Assembly: GCF_003967195.1 (NCBI RefSeq)
Contig: NZ_AP018725.1
Span: forward strand, 186,001 to 250,000
Direction: 5' to 3'
Source: Sulfuriflexus mobilis
GTDB taxonomy: Bacteria; Pseudomonadota; Gammaproteobacteria; AKS1
Length of the DNA: 64,000 nucleotides
Made by a program: the position numbers and the translations under genes. The notes beneath the pieces were generated by a model. That model saw nothing but the letters and a program-made list of their open reading frames with translations. It was not told the origin of the DNA and did not search any database. Below are positions 45,327-54,226 of the stretch, in pieces (positions within the stretch are counted from its first letter, which is position 1; each line of letters begins with the position of its first letter).

Positions 45327-46627
45327 AAGCCATGAAACTCCTGTTTGCGCTGGTCCTTTTCCTTAACACCAGCCTGCTGCTGGCCAACCCGGATATCCAG
45401 CATTGGCAAACCGCTAACGGCGCACGGGTGTATTATGTGCCGGCCCCGGAGTTGCCGATGATCGATGTGCGTGTGGTCTTCGACGCCGGCAGCGCCCGCG
45501 ACGGTGACAAACCCGGGCTCGCCATGCTGACCAACAGCCTGCTCGACGAGGGCACGGCGACCCAGAATGCCAACCAGCTGGCCGAGACCTTTGAGGGCGT
45601 CGGCGCAGAATACGGTGCCAGTTCACTGCGGGATATGGCCGTGACCAGCATCCGCAGCCTGACCGAGGCCGCGGCCATGAAGACCGCGCTGGATACCTTT
45701 GCCGCCGTGCTGGCGACACCGAGCTTTCCGAAAAAGCCCTTTCAGCGTAACCGCAAGGCCATGTTGCTCGGCCTGCAGCAGGAACAGCAGGAGCCCGGTA
45801 GCCTCGCCAGCAAGGCCTTTTATAAGGCCTTGTATGGTGACCACCCCTATGGCTCGCACAGCAGTGGCTCCGAGGCCAGCCTCAAGGCCATGCGCCGGGA
45901 AGATGTACAGGCCTTCCATCGGCAATACTACGTGGCAAGGAATGCCGTGATCGCCATCGTCGGTGATGTCAGCCGCCGGCAGGCAGAGGCCATCGCTGAA
46001 CAACTGACGACAAAACTGCGTGTGGGTGAACGGGCCGCCGACCTGCCGGCAGTGGCTGCACTGGAAAAGGCCAGCCTGCAACGCATCCGGCACGACTCAC
46101 AACAAACCCACATCCTCGTCGGCCAGCCCGGCATGCGTCGTGGCGATGCGGATTATATTTCCCTGTATGTTGGCAACCACATCCTCGGTGGCAGTGGCCT
46201 GGTCTCACGCATCAGCGACGTCATCCGCGAACAACGTGGTCTGGCCTACAGCGCCTATAGCTACTTCGCGCCCATGCGCGAGAACGGCCCGTTCACCATG
46301 GGTCTGCAAACCAAAAACGCCCAGGCCGATGCCGCCCTGAAACTGCTCGGTGAAACCCTGCGCGACTACATCGACAAGGGCCCGACGGAAGATGAGTTGA
46401 AACGCTCCAAGCAGAACATCACCGGCGGCTGGGCGCTGCGCGTCGACAGCAATAAAAAGATCACCGAGTATGTCGCCGTGATCGGCTTTTACGGCCTGCC
46501 ACTCGACTACCTCGATACCTTCACCGATAAGGTCGAGGCCGTTACCGTCAAAAGCATCAAGGACGCCTTCAAACGCCGTATCCATCCCGACAAGCTGGTA
46601 ACGGTGATGGTGGGTGGTGAAAAGTAG
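45323..46627 (+). CDS. M16 peptidase-like protein, non-catalytic partner
   Basis: The 434-residue protein has a signal peptide ending near LLLANPDIQ and the M16 fold. Where the zinc motif should stand it reads AMLTNSLLDEG, so the HxxEH ligands are lost. The substrate-binding segment EQRGLAYSAYSYF near residue 300 is kept. Pairs of one active and one inactive M16 subunit form heterodimers, as in mitochondrial processing peptidase. ATGA coupling with the active gene supports that here. A hairpin terminator follows. Confidence 0.9.
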   Translation: MKAMKLLFALVLFLNTSLLLANPDIQHWQTANGARVYYVPAPELPMIDVRVVFDAGSARDGDKPGLAMLTNSLLDEGTATQNANQLAETFEGVGAEYGASSLRDMAVTSIRSLTEAAAMKTALDTFAAVLATPSFPKKPFQRNRKAMLLGLQQEQQEPGSLASKAFYKALYGDHPYGSHSSGSEASLKAMRREDVQAFHRQYYVARNAVIAIVGDVSRRQAEAIAEQLTTKLRVGERAADLPAVAALEKASLQRIRHDSQQTHILVGQPGMRRGDADYISLYVGNHILGGSGLVSRISDVIREQRGLAYSAYSYFAPMRENGPFTMGLQTKNAQADAALKLLGETLRDYIDKGPTEDELKRSKQNITGGWALRVDSNKKITEYVAVIGFYGLPLDYLDTFTDKVEAVTVKSIKDAFKRRIHPDKLVTVMVGGEK

Positions 46628-46654
46628 TCATTATCGCCACGTGTTTATGGATAG

Positions 46655-46675
46655 AAGGGGCGAAAGCCCCTTTAT
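46655..46675 (+). terminator. Hairpin terminator after the M16 pair
   Basis: AAGGGGC/GCCCCTT with a GAAA tetraloop is followed by TTATCC. The stem is strong; the T-run is short. Confidence 0.6.
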
Positions 46676-46772
46676 CCTGTTACCTGTGCAATCGCCAATA
46701 GCGCGTCATCTTGCTGGGTATTGTCTTGCGAGCATGACTATACTGATTACAGAATAAAAACCGGTGAGCAAC

Positions 46773-47702
46773 ATGATGGACAACAAGACCCTCATTGACG
46801 ATATCGTCGCCCGTATTGGTGAGGTTATCCTCGGCAAGGAACAACCGGTACGCATGGCACTGGCCTGTCTGCTGGCACGCGGCCACTTGCTCATCGAAGA
46901 CCTGCCGGGTCTTGGCAAGACCACCCTGGCCCATACCCTGGCCGGGGTGCTCGGCCTGGGTTTCCAGCGTATCCAGTTTACCGCTGATTTATTACCCGCC
47001 GACATTGTCGGCGTGTCTATTTTTGACCGCGACACGAATCGTTTTAACTTTCACCCCGGGCCGATATTCAGCCCGCTGGTACTGGCCGACGAGGTCAACC
47101 GCGCCACGCCGAAGGCACAAAGCGCCCTGCTCGAGGCCATGGCGGAAGGACAGGTCACCGTCGACGGGGTCACGCACCCACTGCCCGAACCGTTTTTTGT
47201 TATCGCCACCCAGAACCCTCTGCACCTGATCGGCACCTTTCCCTTGCCGGAGTCACAACTGGATCGTTTCCTGTTACGCATTGAAATGGGTTACCCCGAC
47301 AGTCAGGCGGAACGCGCCTTGCTGGCAGGCGAGCAACGCCAGCAGATGTTAAAGCGGTTGCAACCGGTGATCGATCTTGCCACCTTGCAAAACCTGCAAC
47401 AGCAGGTCGATGCGGTACATGCCTCGGATGCCTTGCTGGATTATCTACAGAACCTGATCCATTTCACCCGCACGGCGCCGTTGTATCAAAACGGCCTGTC
47501 GCCACGTGCCGGACTGGCGCTGTTGTCCGTCTCCCGCGCGTGGGCACTCATGGCCGGTCGCAGCCACGTGCTACCCGAGGATATACAGGCCGTAGTGCCC
47601 GGTGTGGTCGGTCACCGACTGCAGGTGCGTGATAGTCAGGGCAGTGATAGCGGTGTTGACCCGGTCAGCCACCTGCTGGAGTCTGTTCCGCTGCCGGCAT
47701 GA
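46773..47702 (+). CDS. MoxR-family AAA ATPase
   Basis: The protein of about 309 residues has Walker A LPGLGKTTLAHTLAG near residue 44, Walker B PLVLADEVNRA and the GTFPLPESQLDRFLLR segment typical of MoxR. I use ATG 46773 with GGTGAG as ribosome site; GTG 46764 is possible. MoxR ATPases act as chaperones for partner proteins with DUF58/VWA domains; such a gene overlaps its end by ATGA. The operon continues to a transglutaminase. Confidence 0.9.
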   Translation: MMDNKTLIDDIVARIGEVILGKEQPVRMALACLLARGHLLIEDLPGLGKTTLAHTLAGVLGLGFQRIQFTADLLPADIVGVSIFDRDTNRFNFHPGPIFSPLVLADEVNRATPKAQSALLEAMAEGQVTVDGVTHPLPEPFFVIATQNPLHLIGTFPLPESQLDRFLLRIEMGYPDSQAERALLAGEQRQQMLKRLQPVIDLATLQNLQQQVDAVHASDALLDYLQNLIHFTRTAPLYQNGLSPRAGLALLSVSRAWALMAGRSHVLPEDIQAVVPGVVGHRLQVRDSQGSDSGVDPVSHLLESVPLPA

Positions 47703-48694
47703 ACGCAGTGAGGCCAAGGCTGTTTGATCGTCTTATTACGGTCCTCAAGCTGCAACGCTTCTTTGTTGGTGAGGGACCGACACGGCAGCCGGTTACACTG
47801 AATAGTCGCCGTGTTTACATCCTGCCCACCCGGGAAGGGTTTATCTTCGCGTTTGTGGTGCTGGCCATGCTGGTGGCGGCCATCAACTACCGTAACGGCC
47901 TGCTCTACCTGCTGACCTTTTTGCTCGCGGGCCTCGGGGTCGTCGCCATGCTGCATACCTGGCGCAACCTGACCGGGCTTAACTTTCGCGCCGGGCGGGT
48001 CGCTCCGGTGTTTGCCGGGGAGACGGCCCGCTTTCAGATCCAGATACGCAACCCCGGCCACCGTGACCGCCTCAACCTGCACATGCTGCCGAATGAACAG
48101 GGTGACGGTGTCAGTGCGGTAAGCCTGGATCAACCCGGCAAGGATACAACCCTGTGGGACCTGCCCTGTCCGACCACCCGGCGCGGTCGACTCAGGCTCG
48201 GGCGCTTTACCGTCAGCAGCCGTTTTCCCCTCGGCCTGTTTCGTGCCTGGGCCTACCTGGACCTGGATATGCAGGCGCTGGTCTATCCGCGCCCCGGCAA
48301 GCCCGCCCCCCTGCCGCCACCGGAACCCGGTCAGGCAAGACACAACGCGCAGCGCGGACAGGGCACGGATGATTTCACCTCACTGCGTGAATACGTGCCG
48401 CAGGATTCACCACGCCACGTACACTGGAAGGCCGTGGCGCGCGGCCAGGGTATGCTGACCAAGGAATTTAGCGGTGAAGGTATCAATGAGCGTTGGTTAA
48501 GCTGGGACAGCCTCGGTAACCTGGGCGCTGAGAGCAAACTCAGCCAGTTGTGCCGCTGGGTGCTGGATGCGGACAAGGCCGGCGAGGCCTACGGCTTGCG
48601 ACTGCCGGGTAGCGAGATCCCCCCCGCGCGCGGTGAGCCACACCTGACCCGGTGCCTGCAGGCCCTGGCCCTGTTCGGGGAAGGCCACGCATGA
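47699..48694 (+). CDS. DUF58 protein
   Basis: The 331-residue protein has two membrane helices near residues 45-85. The DUF58 motif lies near residue 220-245 (DDFTSLREYVPQDSPRHVHWKAVARG). It lies between the MoxR and transglutaminase genes with ATGA overlaps on both sides, the usual three-gene layout. The biochemical role is not established. Confidence 0.9.
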   Translation: MNAVRPRLFDRLITVLKLQRFFVGEGPTRQPVTLNSRRVYILPTREGFIFAFVVLAMLVAAINYRNGLLYLLTFLLAGLGVVAMLHTWRNLTGLNFRAGRVAPVFAGETARFQIQIRNPGHRDRLNLHMLPNEQGDGVSAVSLDQPGKDTTLWDLPCPTTRRGRLRLGRFTVSSRFPLGLFRAWAYLDLDMQALVYPRPGKPAPLPPPEPGQARHNAQRGQGTDDFTSLREYVPQDSPRHVHWKAVARGQGMLTKEFSGEGINERWLSWDSLGNLGAESKLSQLCRWVLDADKAGEAYGLRLPGSEIPPARGEPHLTRCLQALALFGEGHA

Positions 48695-50721
48695 GCCAGG
48701 CCGCAAAAAACCAGCTTGCCATGCAACTCGGACTCCGCCCGCGCACGGTGGGTCTGATGTTTATCAGCCTGGCCATGGTGATCCTGCCGCATGCCGGCCG
48801 CCTGCCGGTCTGGACGCTGGCGGCAGCGTTCATCTTTATGCTCTGGCGTGTTCAGCATGAGCGTCGCGGCTGGCCATTGCCCGGCCGCATACTGAAGACC
48901 GTATTACTCCTGCTGATGATCATCGGCATCATCGCCAGTTATGGCATTTCGTCAGGCCGCCTGACCTTCGTTGCCTTGCTGGTTGTTCTGCTTGGCCTGA
49001 AGTTTATTGAATTGCGTACCCGGCGTGACCTGATGCTGGTTTTGTTCCTGGGATACTTCGTTGTCATTACCCATTTCCTTGATAACCAGAATATCAGCAT
49101 GGCGGTCTACATGCTGGTGGTGGTGCTGCTACTGACCACCGCGCTGATCAGTTTCAACCGCAGGCAGGATATACGCCGGGGCGAACTCAAGGCTGATGCC
49201 CGGCTGGCGCTGGTCATGCTCCTGCAGGCCATCCCCATCATGCTGGTATTGTTTGTCTTGTTCCCGAGGTTGTCGGGTGTCCTGTGGGCCGTGCCGACGG
49301 GCGGCGGTGGTGCCGTAACCGGCCTCTCCGATGACATGTCACCGGGAAAAATCAGTTCCCTGACGCGCTCGACTGCCATCGCCTTTCGTGTCGAGTTTCA
49401 TGGCGAGCGCCCGGATACCAGCACGCTTTACTGGCGCGGGCCGGTGCTCTGGCATTACGATGGTGAGCGCTGGACCGGAACGGACTTCCTCGCGGGGCGA
49501 GGCATGCAATTGCAAAACACCGCCCGGCAGGTGGAATACACGGTGACGCTGGAGGCCAATAATACGCCCTGGCTACTGGCACTGGATCTGCCCACCCATC
49601 TGGTCATGGCCGATAGCCGCCGCCAGCCGCTTGACCGCAGTGGCCTGCTTGCGGATAAGAGCAAGCTAACAGCGGATTACCAACTGATCGCAAACGAACC
49701 GGTGACCAGCCGCAAACGCTATCGACTGGTCTCCAGCCTGCACTACCGGACACCCGAGATTACGGCCCGTGAATGGCAACAGGCGCTGCAGTTACCCGAT
49801 GATATCGGCGATAAGCTACTGGCCTTTGCCGAACAGCTTCGCCGTCAACATATCTCCGATAGTGGGGTGGTGAACGCCATGCTGCGCCACTTCCGCGAGC
49901 AGCCATTTTTCTACACCTTGCAACCGAGGCCGCTCGGCAACCAGCCCATGCAGGAGTTTCTGTTTGAGAGCCGTGAGGGCTTCTGTGAACACTACGCCTC
50001 AGCCTTTACCCTGGTCATGCGTGCCGCCGGGATCCCGGCGCGTGTGGTCACCGGTTATCAGAGCAGTGAGGTCAATCCCTATGGCGATTACCTGGTGGTC
50101 AGGCAAAGCGATGCCCATGCCTGGGCCGAGGTGTGGCTGAATGACCACGGCTGGCTGCGGGTTGACCCCACGGCCGCCGTGGCGCCTGAACGCATTAAAC
50201 TGGGGCTGGAGGCCTTGCCTGAATTTAGCGTTGCCCCGGCCGTCCTCGGCAAGGCCGGCGCACTGTCTGATGCCTGGCTTGCCATGACGCGAAGCTGGGA
50301 TGCCGTCAACAACGCCTGGTATCAGTGGGTGCTGGGCTATGACCACCTCGCACAGAAAAGGTTATTAGAGAGGCTCGGCCTGAGTAACACAAACAGCCTG
50401 CACGTCGCGCTTGTTATGCTGATTGCCATCCTTATCCTGCTCGGCCTGCTTGCCCTGAGTATGCTGCGGCCACGAAAACAACAAGACAGTGTCGGCACGC
50501 TCTATACACGCTTCTGCCGCATCATGGAAAAACGCGGCCTGCCACGCCACGACCACGAGGGCCCGCGAGATTACAGCAGACGCCTGCAGCTAGCATGCCC
50601 GGAACTGGCGCCGCAGATTTCGGCCATCACCACGGCCTACATCAGCTATCGTTATGCCGGCAGTCAGGGCCCCGACGAGGTCCAGCGTCTGCGCCAGGCC
50701 ATCAGGCAGCTCAAGGCTTGA
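48691..50721 (+). CDS. TgpA-type membrane transglutaminase
   Basis: From ATG 48691 (in the ATGA overlap) the protein has 676 residues. N-terminal membrane helices (DUF3488) reach about residue 200. A periplasmic transglutaminase core follows, with catalytic Cys in SREGFCEHYASAFTLVMR, His in DAHAWAEVWL and Asp in RVDPTAAV. A further helix lies near 580, then a C-terminal DUF4129. Related TgpA of Pseudomonas is essential, though its substrate is unknown. It is the last chromosomal-type gene before the integron. Confidence 0.92.
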   Translation: MSQAAKNQLAMQLGLRPRTVGLMFISLAMVILPHAGRLPVWTLAAAFIFMLWRVQHERRGWPLPGRILKTVLLLLMIIGIIASYGISSGRLTFVALLVVLLGLKFIELRTRRDLMLVLFLGYFVVITHFLDNQNISMAVYMLVVVLLLTTALISFNRRQDIRRGELKADARLALVMLLQAIPIMLVLFVLFPRLSGVLWAVPTGGGGAVTGLSDDMSPGKISSLTRSTAIAFRVEFHGERPDTSTLYWRGPVLWHYDGERWTGTDFLAGRGMQLQNTARQVEYTVTLEANNTPWLLALDLPTHLVMADSRRQPLDRSGLLADKSKLTADYQLIANEPVTSRKRYRLVSSLHYRTPEITAREWQQALQLPDDIGDKLLAFAEQLRRQHISDSGVVNAMLRHFREQPFFYTLQPRPLGNQPMQEFLFESREGFCEHYASAFTLVMRAAGIPARVVTGYQSSEVNPYGDYLVVRQSDAHAWAEVWLNDHGWLRVDPTAAVAPERIKLGLEALPEFSVAPAVLGKAGALSDAWLAMTRSWDAVNNAWYQWVLGYDHLAQKRLLERLGLSNTNSLHVALVMLIAILILLGLLALSMLRPRKQQDSVGTLYTRFCRIMEKRGLPRHDHEGPRDYSRRLQLACPELAPQISAITTAYISYRYAGSQGPDEVQRLRQAIRQLKA

Positions 50722-50834
50722 ATACTGAAATGGCGTTAAGCTGTAATCCCGAATTGGTTGCAGTAGAAGCGGTAGGGAGCTCCTTTTTTACAAGCTGTCA
50801 GCCGGGCTACGCACACCCATCGCCCCCTTGTTCA

Positions 50835-51800
50835 TCACATGGGTATACGACGTACAGGATGTACTAGTGTCGCGGAAGGCAGGACGCCGGGAGCGACAAT
50901 CATAGTGGTTTTAACATCTTTATGGCCAAGTAATGCTTGTATGGTGCGAATGTCATAGCCGCTTTCCAGCAAGTGCGTTGCGAAGGAATGGCGTAGGGCA
51001 TGGCTGGTAATATGTTTAGTGGAGTTAATCATTTGTGCTGCGCGACGCAGGGCACGATTAACGGTTTTATCGTAAATATGATGACGCCGGATAATGCCCG
51101 ACCTGGGGTCTTTTGAGCGGGTATCTGCGGGGAAGACATATTGCCATCCCCATTCTCGATCAGCATTAGGATACTTCCGGGATAAGGCAAAAGGTAAGTA
51201 GACGTTTCCAAAACCTTCAGACAGATCGCGTTGATGTAATGCCTTAACGCGTATTAAATGATGCTTTAAAGATTCAATAAGCGATTCGGGAAGGATAGTG
51301 ACACGATCCTTGTTACCCTTGCCAGAACGAACAATGATTTGCTTATAATCAAAATCAATATCCTGCACACGAACGCGAGCAGTTTCGAGTAGACGCATAC
51401 CTGTGCCATACATAAGGCGACAGAAGAGCTGATAGCGAGCAGGCAAATGATCAAGCAGGCTGGCTACCTGCTCTTGGGTTAGCACAGTAGGCAGGCGTTT
51501 GGGACGTTTTGCACGGACGATATCATCCAGCCAGTCAAGTTCGATATTTAGTACATGCTTATATAGAAATAACAATGCTGAAAGTGCTTGATTTTGGGTT
51601 GATGCAGCGACATGCTTGTCAGTAGCCAAGTGGGAGAGGAAGGCCGTAATCTCGGTTTCACCCATTTCTGAAGGATGCCGTTTATTATGGAAGAAAATAT
51701 AACGCTTAATCCAATGAGTATAAGATTCTTCAGTACGGGGACTGTAATGACGGGTACGTATTGCGTCTCGAACAGAGTCGAGTAGACGAGGTTTAGACAT
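50835..51800 (-). pseudogene. intI: Integron integrase IntI, 3'-truncated, catalytic Tyr lost
   Basis: The frame starts at ATG 51800 (AAGGAGG five bases upstream) and encodes 321 residues. It is a tyrosine recombinase with R136 (YGTGMRLLE), H267, R270 (HALRHSF) and H293 (LLGH). The IntI-only insertion lies near 218-242 ([19 protein letters not shown] then RRHH). Homology stops at KTTMI (residue 301). Where TTMIYTH is expected the frame runs into 20 unrelated residues, so Tyr302 is missing. The break is near 50897, after which a short-repeat sequence is read. The rest of the gene is intact, suggesting recent loss. Confidence 0.88.
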
Positions 51801-51887
51801 GTGCGCCTCCTTGCACAATAATTTAATGAAAATTGATCCTTAATTTTCTGTTAACAGTATGATAATTGAGAAAATCATAAATTAAAA

Positions 51888-51926
51888 GGTCCGAAATGGC
51901 CGAAAGCAAAAAGATCATTTCGGACC
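51888..51926. repeat. Inverted repeat upstream of intI
   Basis: GGTCCGAAATG (51888-51898) and CATTTCGGACC (51916-51926) form a perfect 11-bp stem with a 17-base loop, between intI and the first cassette. It may be an operator, a terminator-like structure or part of the attI region. Confidence 0.6.
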
Positions 51927-52005
51927 CCTATATACTAGTTGGATAGACGTAAGAAAAATCGTATAGAAATATAAGTGAAACACCGATACAAGGGACGTTG
52001 AAAAA

Positions 52006-52092
52006 ATGATAAAAAGTGAAGTGTACGACGCTGCAACACAAACTTGTTTGGTGTTGACACTGGCGAACACTTCACAAGAAGGATTCAACTAA
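52006..52092 (+). CDS. Cassette 0: 28-residue ORF
   Basis: The ORF encodes MIKSEVYDAATQTCLVLTLA followed by eight more residues. Its TAA directly follows the R'' box ATTCAAC of the first attC. AGGGA lies upstream at weak spacing. The position as a compact first cassette suggests it may be translated, but the length makes this uncertain. No family is recognised. Confidence 0.35.
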   Translation: MIKSEVYDAATQTCLVLTLANTSQEGFN

Positions 52093-52197
52093 GCCTATGT
52101 CGTGCTTCATTCCATTCCTATCGCTTAATAGCTACGCAATCCAACTACTCGCTAGACGCGACGCACTATCGTGCGCACGTCAGCTTAATTGTTAGAT
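52083..52197 (+). other. attC site 1
   Basis: R'' is ATTCAAC (52083-52089), followed by TAAGC. The right end has GCTTAATT then R' GTTAGAT (52191-52197). Inner arms TCGTGC and GCACG pair. R'' pairs with GTTGAAA at 51997, the 5' end of the same cassette, at six of seven positions. Confidence 0.75.
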
Positions 52198-52223
52198 TAT
52201 TACTGAGCGTATCCATAAGGACG

Positions 52224-53225
52224 ATGAAATATCTAGCAGAATATGAATTGCACTCACACGCCTGTCTTGAAGATGCGACTCATAATGTTCTTCTGAAACA
52301 CCCAGAAGGAATCTATGAAGTTGAATTAAGAGAAAAAAGTGTCAACCCCGGCGATGAATATTCCTTATTAACTGCATACATAACTTTTCAGGCGGATTCT
52401 ATTGATGAAGCCAAGGAGCTCAGCGAGAAGCACATCAAAGAGTATGTAGATATACTCACTTTCGGCACTAACATAAACATCAAAGTTGGCTATTTATTAA
52501 AACTAGCTGATTGGACGGAGGGAATTGAAGATAGGCAGTGTTATATTTTCAATAAATTCCCAGGTGACGACAGGCCGTATCCACTAATAAGCAATGAGCT
52601 TATAGATAGCTTAGAGTTTTTGCTCAAAGCAAACATATCTCCGCTATTGCGCAGAGCGCTTAAATGGTTTTCTAATGGTGTCTCAGCTCAATATAGTGAT
52701 GATCAATTTCAATATTTCTGGTTTGTGCTAGAGCTTTTATCTCAAATATACAAGAAATCTGAAAAAGTAAATGATGCCTGCCCCAAATGCGGGCAAGCTT
52801 TATTTTGCGAGTCATGCAACGAACATCCAAAACATAAGCCATACCCAAAACAAGCAATTAAGCACCTACTATCAATCATGATAAGCGACTATACAGATGA
52901 TATTTTTGATACCTTAAATAAAATACGAAATGCACTAATGCATGGAGATGACATAAAGCAGATAGAGGAATCGCTTGAGCTAGAGTTCTCTAAATATGTT
53001 GATAAGATTGGCCAAATCGCATGGGTATCACTATTTAATACATTTGCTAATTCATTTGAAGAGCCCGTTAAGAAACAGCTGAATCTAATTCAAGTCAACA
53101 TTTATAGCCATATGACTCTAACTACTAATGTAGTGTTGGTTTTTAAAAGCAAAGACCCAGACGGTCCAAAAATTGAAGAATTGCCAGATTTGAAGGTTAG
53201 TGCCATCTATGACAATAAAGAATAA
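52224..53225 (+). CDS. Cassette 1: HEPN-domain protein with zinc ribbon
   Basis: The 333-residue protein starts at ATG 52224 (AAGG upstream); the frame further upstream runs through attC and is ignored. An N-terminal alpha/beta part (1-130) is followed by an alpha-helical segment LLRRALKWFSNGVS and FQYFWFVLELLSQI (141-174). A four-Cys zinc ribbon lies at C186, C189, C195 and C198, and the motif RNALMH is at 235-240. RNxxxH in this helical setting is the hallmark of HEPN domains, and the layout recalls ApeA-like/MauJ proteins. HEPN proteins are often RNases in defence or toxin systems. No partner gene is in the same cassette. Confidence 0.65.
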   Translation: MKYLAEYELHSHACLEDATHNVLLKHPEGIYEVELREKSVNPGDEYSLLTAYITFQADSIDEAKELSEKHIKEYVDILTFGTNINIKVGYLLKLADWTEGIEDRQCYIFNKFPGDDRPYPLISNELIDSLEFLLKANISPLLRRALKWFSNGVSAQYSDDQFQYFWFVLELLSQIYKKSEKVNDACPKCGQALFCESCNEHPKHKPYPKQAIKHLLSIMISDYTDDIFDTLNKIRNALMHGDDIKQIEESLELEFSKYVDKIGQIAWVSLFNTFANSFEEPVKKQLNLIQVNIYSHMTLTTNVVLVFKSKDPDGPKIEELPDLKVSAIYDNKE

Positions 53226-53297
53226 TCTAACAAGTCACTCGTGTGTGACGCCCACTACGCTCCGCTTCGTGAGCGCCCCACAGCTCAACCGTTATGC
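53225..53297 (+). other. attC site 2
   Basis: R'' ATCTAAC (53225-53231) overlaps the stop of cassette 1 and matches its own 5' box GTTAGAT exactly as reverse complement. R' is GTTATGC (53291-53297). The centre has pairing arms with CGCTCCGCTTCGTGAGCG. Confidence 0.9.
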
Positions 53298-53593
53298 GTA
53301 ATATGAATAGTAAATACAGGCGTATGTTGAACCGCCTTCCCGAAGATATAAAAACAATCTTAGAAGGTTTGGGTTCAGAATATATCGTAGAAAACTATAA
53401 TCCACAGTATATGGGATGGTCGGTAGATATCGTCATAAAATCAAAGAGATTTAATTTAGTAAAAGAGTGGCATCAAGTATTTATTTCAGAAATAAAAAAC
53501 GAAGGCAACATCCATCTATGGCCGGAAAAAGACAAAAAAAGCAATTTGGAATTGGAAAATGTAGCTGGGGTTATAAATGAACTTATCGCATAA
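53294..53593 (+). CDS. Cassette 2: 99-residue protein of unknown function
   Basis: The first ATG (53294) lies inside the attC core GTTATGC; the next in-frame ATG is 53303. The protein is small, soluble and mixed-charge, with WSVDIVIKSKRFNLVKEWHQ in the middle. No family is recognised. It ends at the R'' box of attC 3. Confidence 0.65.
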   Translation: MRNMNSKYRRMLNRLPEDIKTILEGLGSEYIVENYNPQYMGWSVDIVIKSKRFNLVKEWHQVFISEIKNEGNIHLWPEKDKKSNLELENVAGVINELIA

Positions 53594-53704
53594 CAAGTTG
53601 CTCAACAGCGGACGGCCAACTGCGGCGCATTTTTGTGGCAACGCTTCGCTTATTTTGCCACAAAAATCCACCTCCGTTGCCCGCCGGTTAGCAAGGCGTT
53701 ATGC
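53588..53704 (+). other. attC site 3
   Basis: R'' is GCATAAC (53588-53594) and R' is GTTATGC (53698-53704), about 117 bases apart. Long arms pair (AGCGGACGGCC with the GCCCGCCGGTTAGC side; TTTTTGTGGCAA with TTGCCACAAAAA). R'' matches the 5' box of cassette 2. Confidence 0.9.
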
Positions 53705-53721
53705 CTCAAGAATGGAGAATC

Positions 53722-54114
53722 ATGAAAATATCCGGAAGCTTTGAAGTACAGTTGAGCCCCTTGTGCTTTTACGCGCAAGGACTCGATGGAGTCAACTTCG
53801 GTCGAATGTCCATCGATAAACAGTTCAAAGGTGCCCTAGAGGCAACAAGCAAAGGCGAGATGTTAAGCGCCATGACAGCAGTGAAGGGCTCGGCTGGTTA
53901 TGTAGCCATAGAACAAGTCTCTGGTGTTTTGTCAGGCAAAAAAGGCAGCTTCGTACTTCAGCACTTCGGCACAATGAAGCAAGGTAGTGATCGACTTATT
54001 CTTGAGGTTGTGCCGAACTCGGGATCTGGCGAACTGTCTAGCCTGACAGGCAAAATGGCTATCAAAATTGAGGGTGGTCAGCACTACTACGAATTCGAGT
54101 ATGAGCTGGCATAA
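53722..54114 (+). CDS. Cassette 3: DUF3224 protein
   Basis: The 130-residue protein starts at ATG 53722, with GGAG four bases upstream; an in-frame ATG within the attC core (53701) is less likely. It shows the DUF3224 pattern: GRMSIDKQFKGALEATSKGEML, AVKGSAGYVAIEQVSG, GSFVLQHFGTM and SGELSSLTGKM. DUF3224 proteins are beta-barrels related to allene oxide cyclase folds; their role is unknown. They are recurrent cassette cargo. Confidence 0.85.
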   Translation: MKISGSFEVQLSPLCFYAQGLDGVNFGRMSIDKQFKGALEATSKGEMLSAMTAVKGSAGYVAIEQVSGVLSGKKGSFVLQHFGTMKQGSDRLILEVVPNSGSGELSSLTGKMAIKIEGGQHYYEFEYELA

Positions 54115-54168
54115 CAAGCGCGTCGAGTCGGACTCGCTACGTAGACGCTTCGCGCCGCCTCCGCTCGC
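54109..54168 (+). other. Left half of attC site 4
   Basis: R'' GCATAAC (54109-54115) matches cassette 3's 5' box. The following 53 bases form the left arm and GC-rich centre. It is cut at 54168 by the IS3 element. Confidence 0.8.
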
Positions 54169-54226
54169 TGAACTAGCACCACTTTGATGGACAGTCATAT
54201 GACTAAAACATCAAAGGGTAAAGGCA

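Noticed and set aside
51849-51858. CTGTTAACAG upstream of intI as a LexA box
   Set aside because: The spacing is CTGT-N2-ACAG; gammaproteobacterial LexA needs N8.
52054-52059. TTGACA as the -35 of a cassette promoter
   Set aside because: No acceptable -10 box at 16-18 bases; the hexamer lies within the 28-residue ORF.
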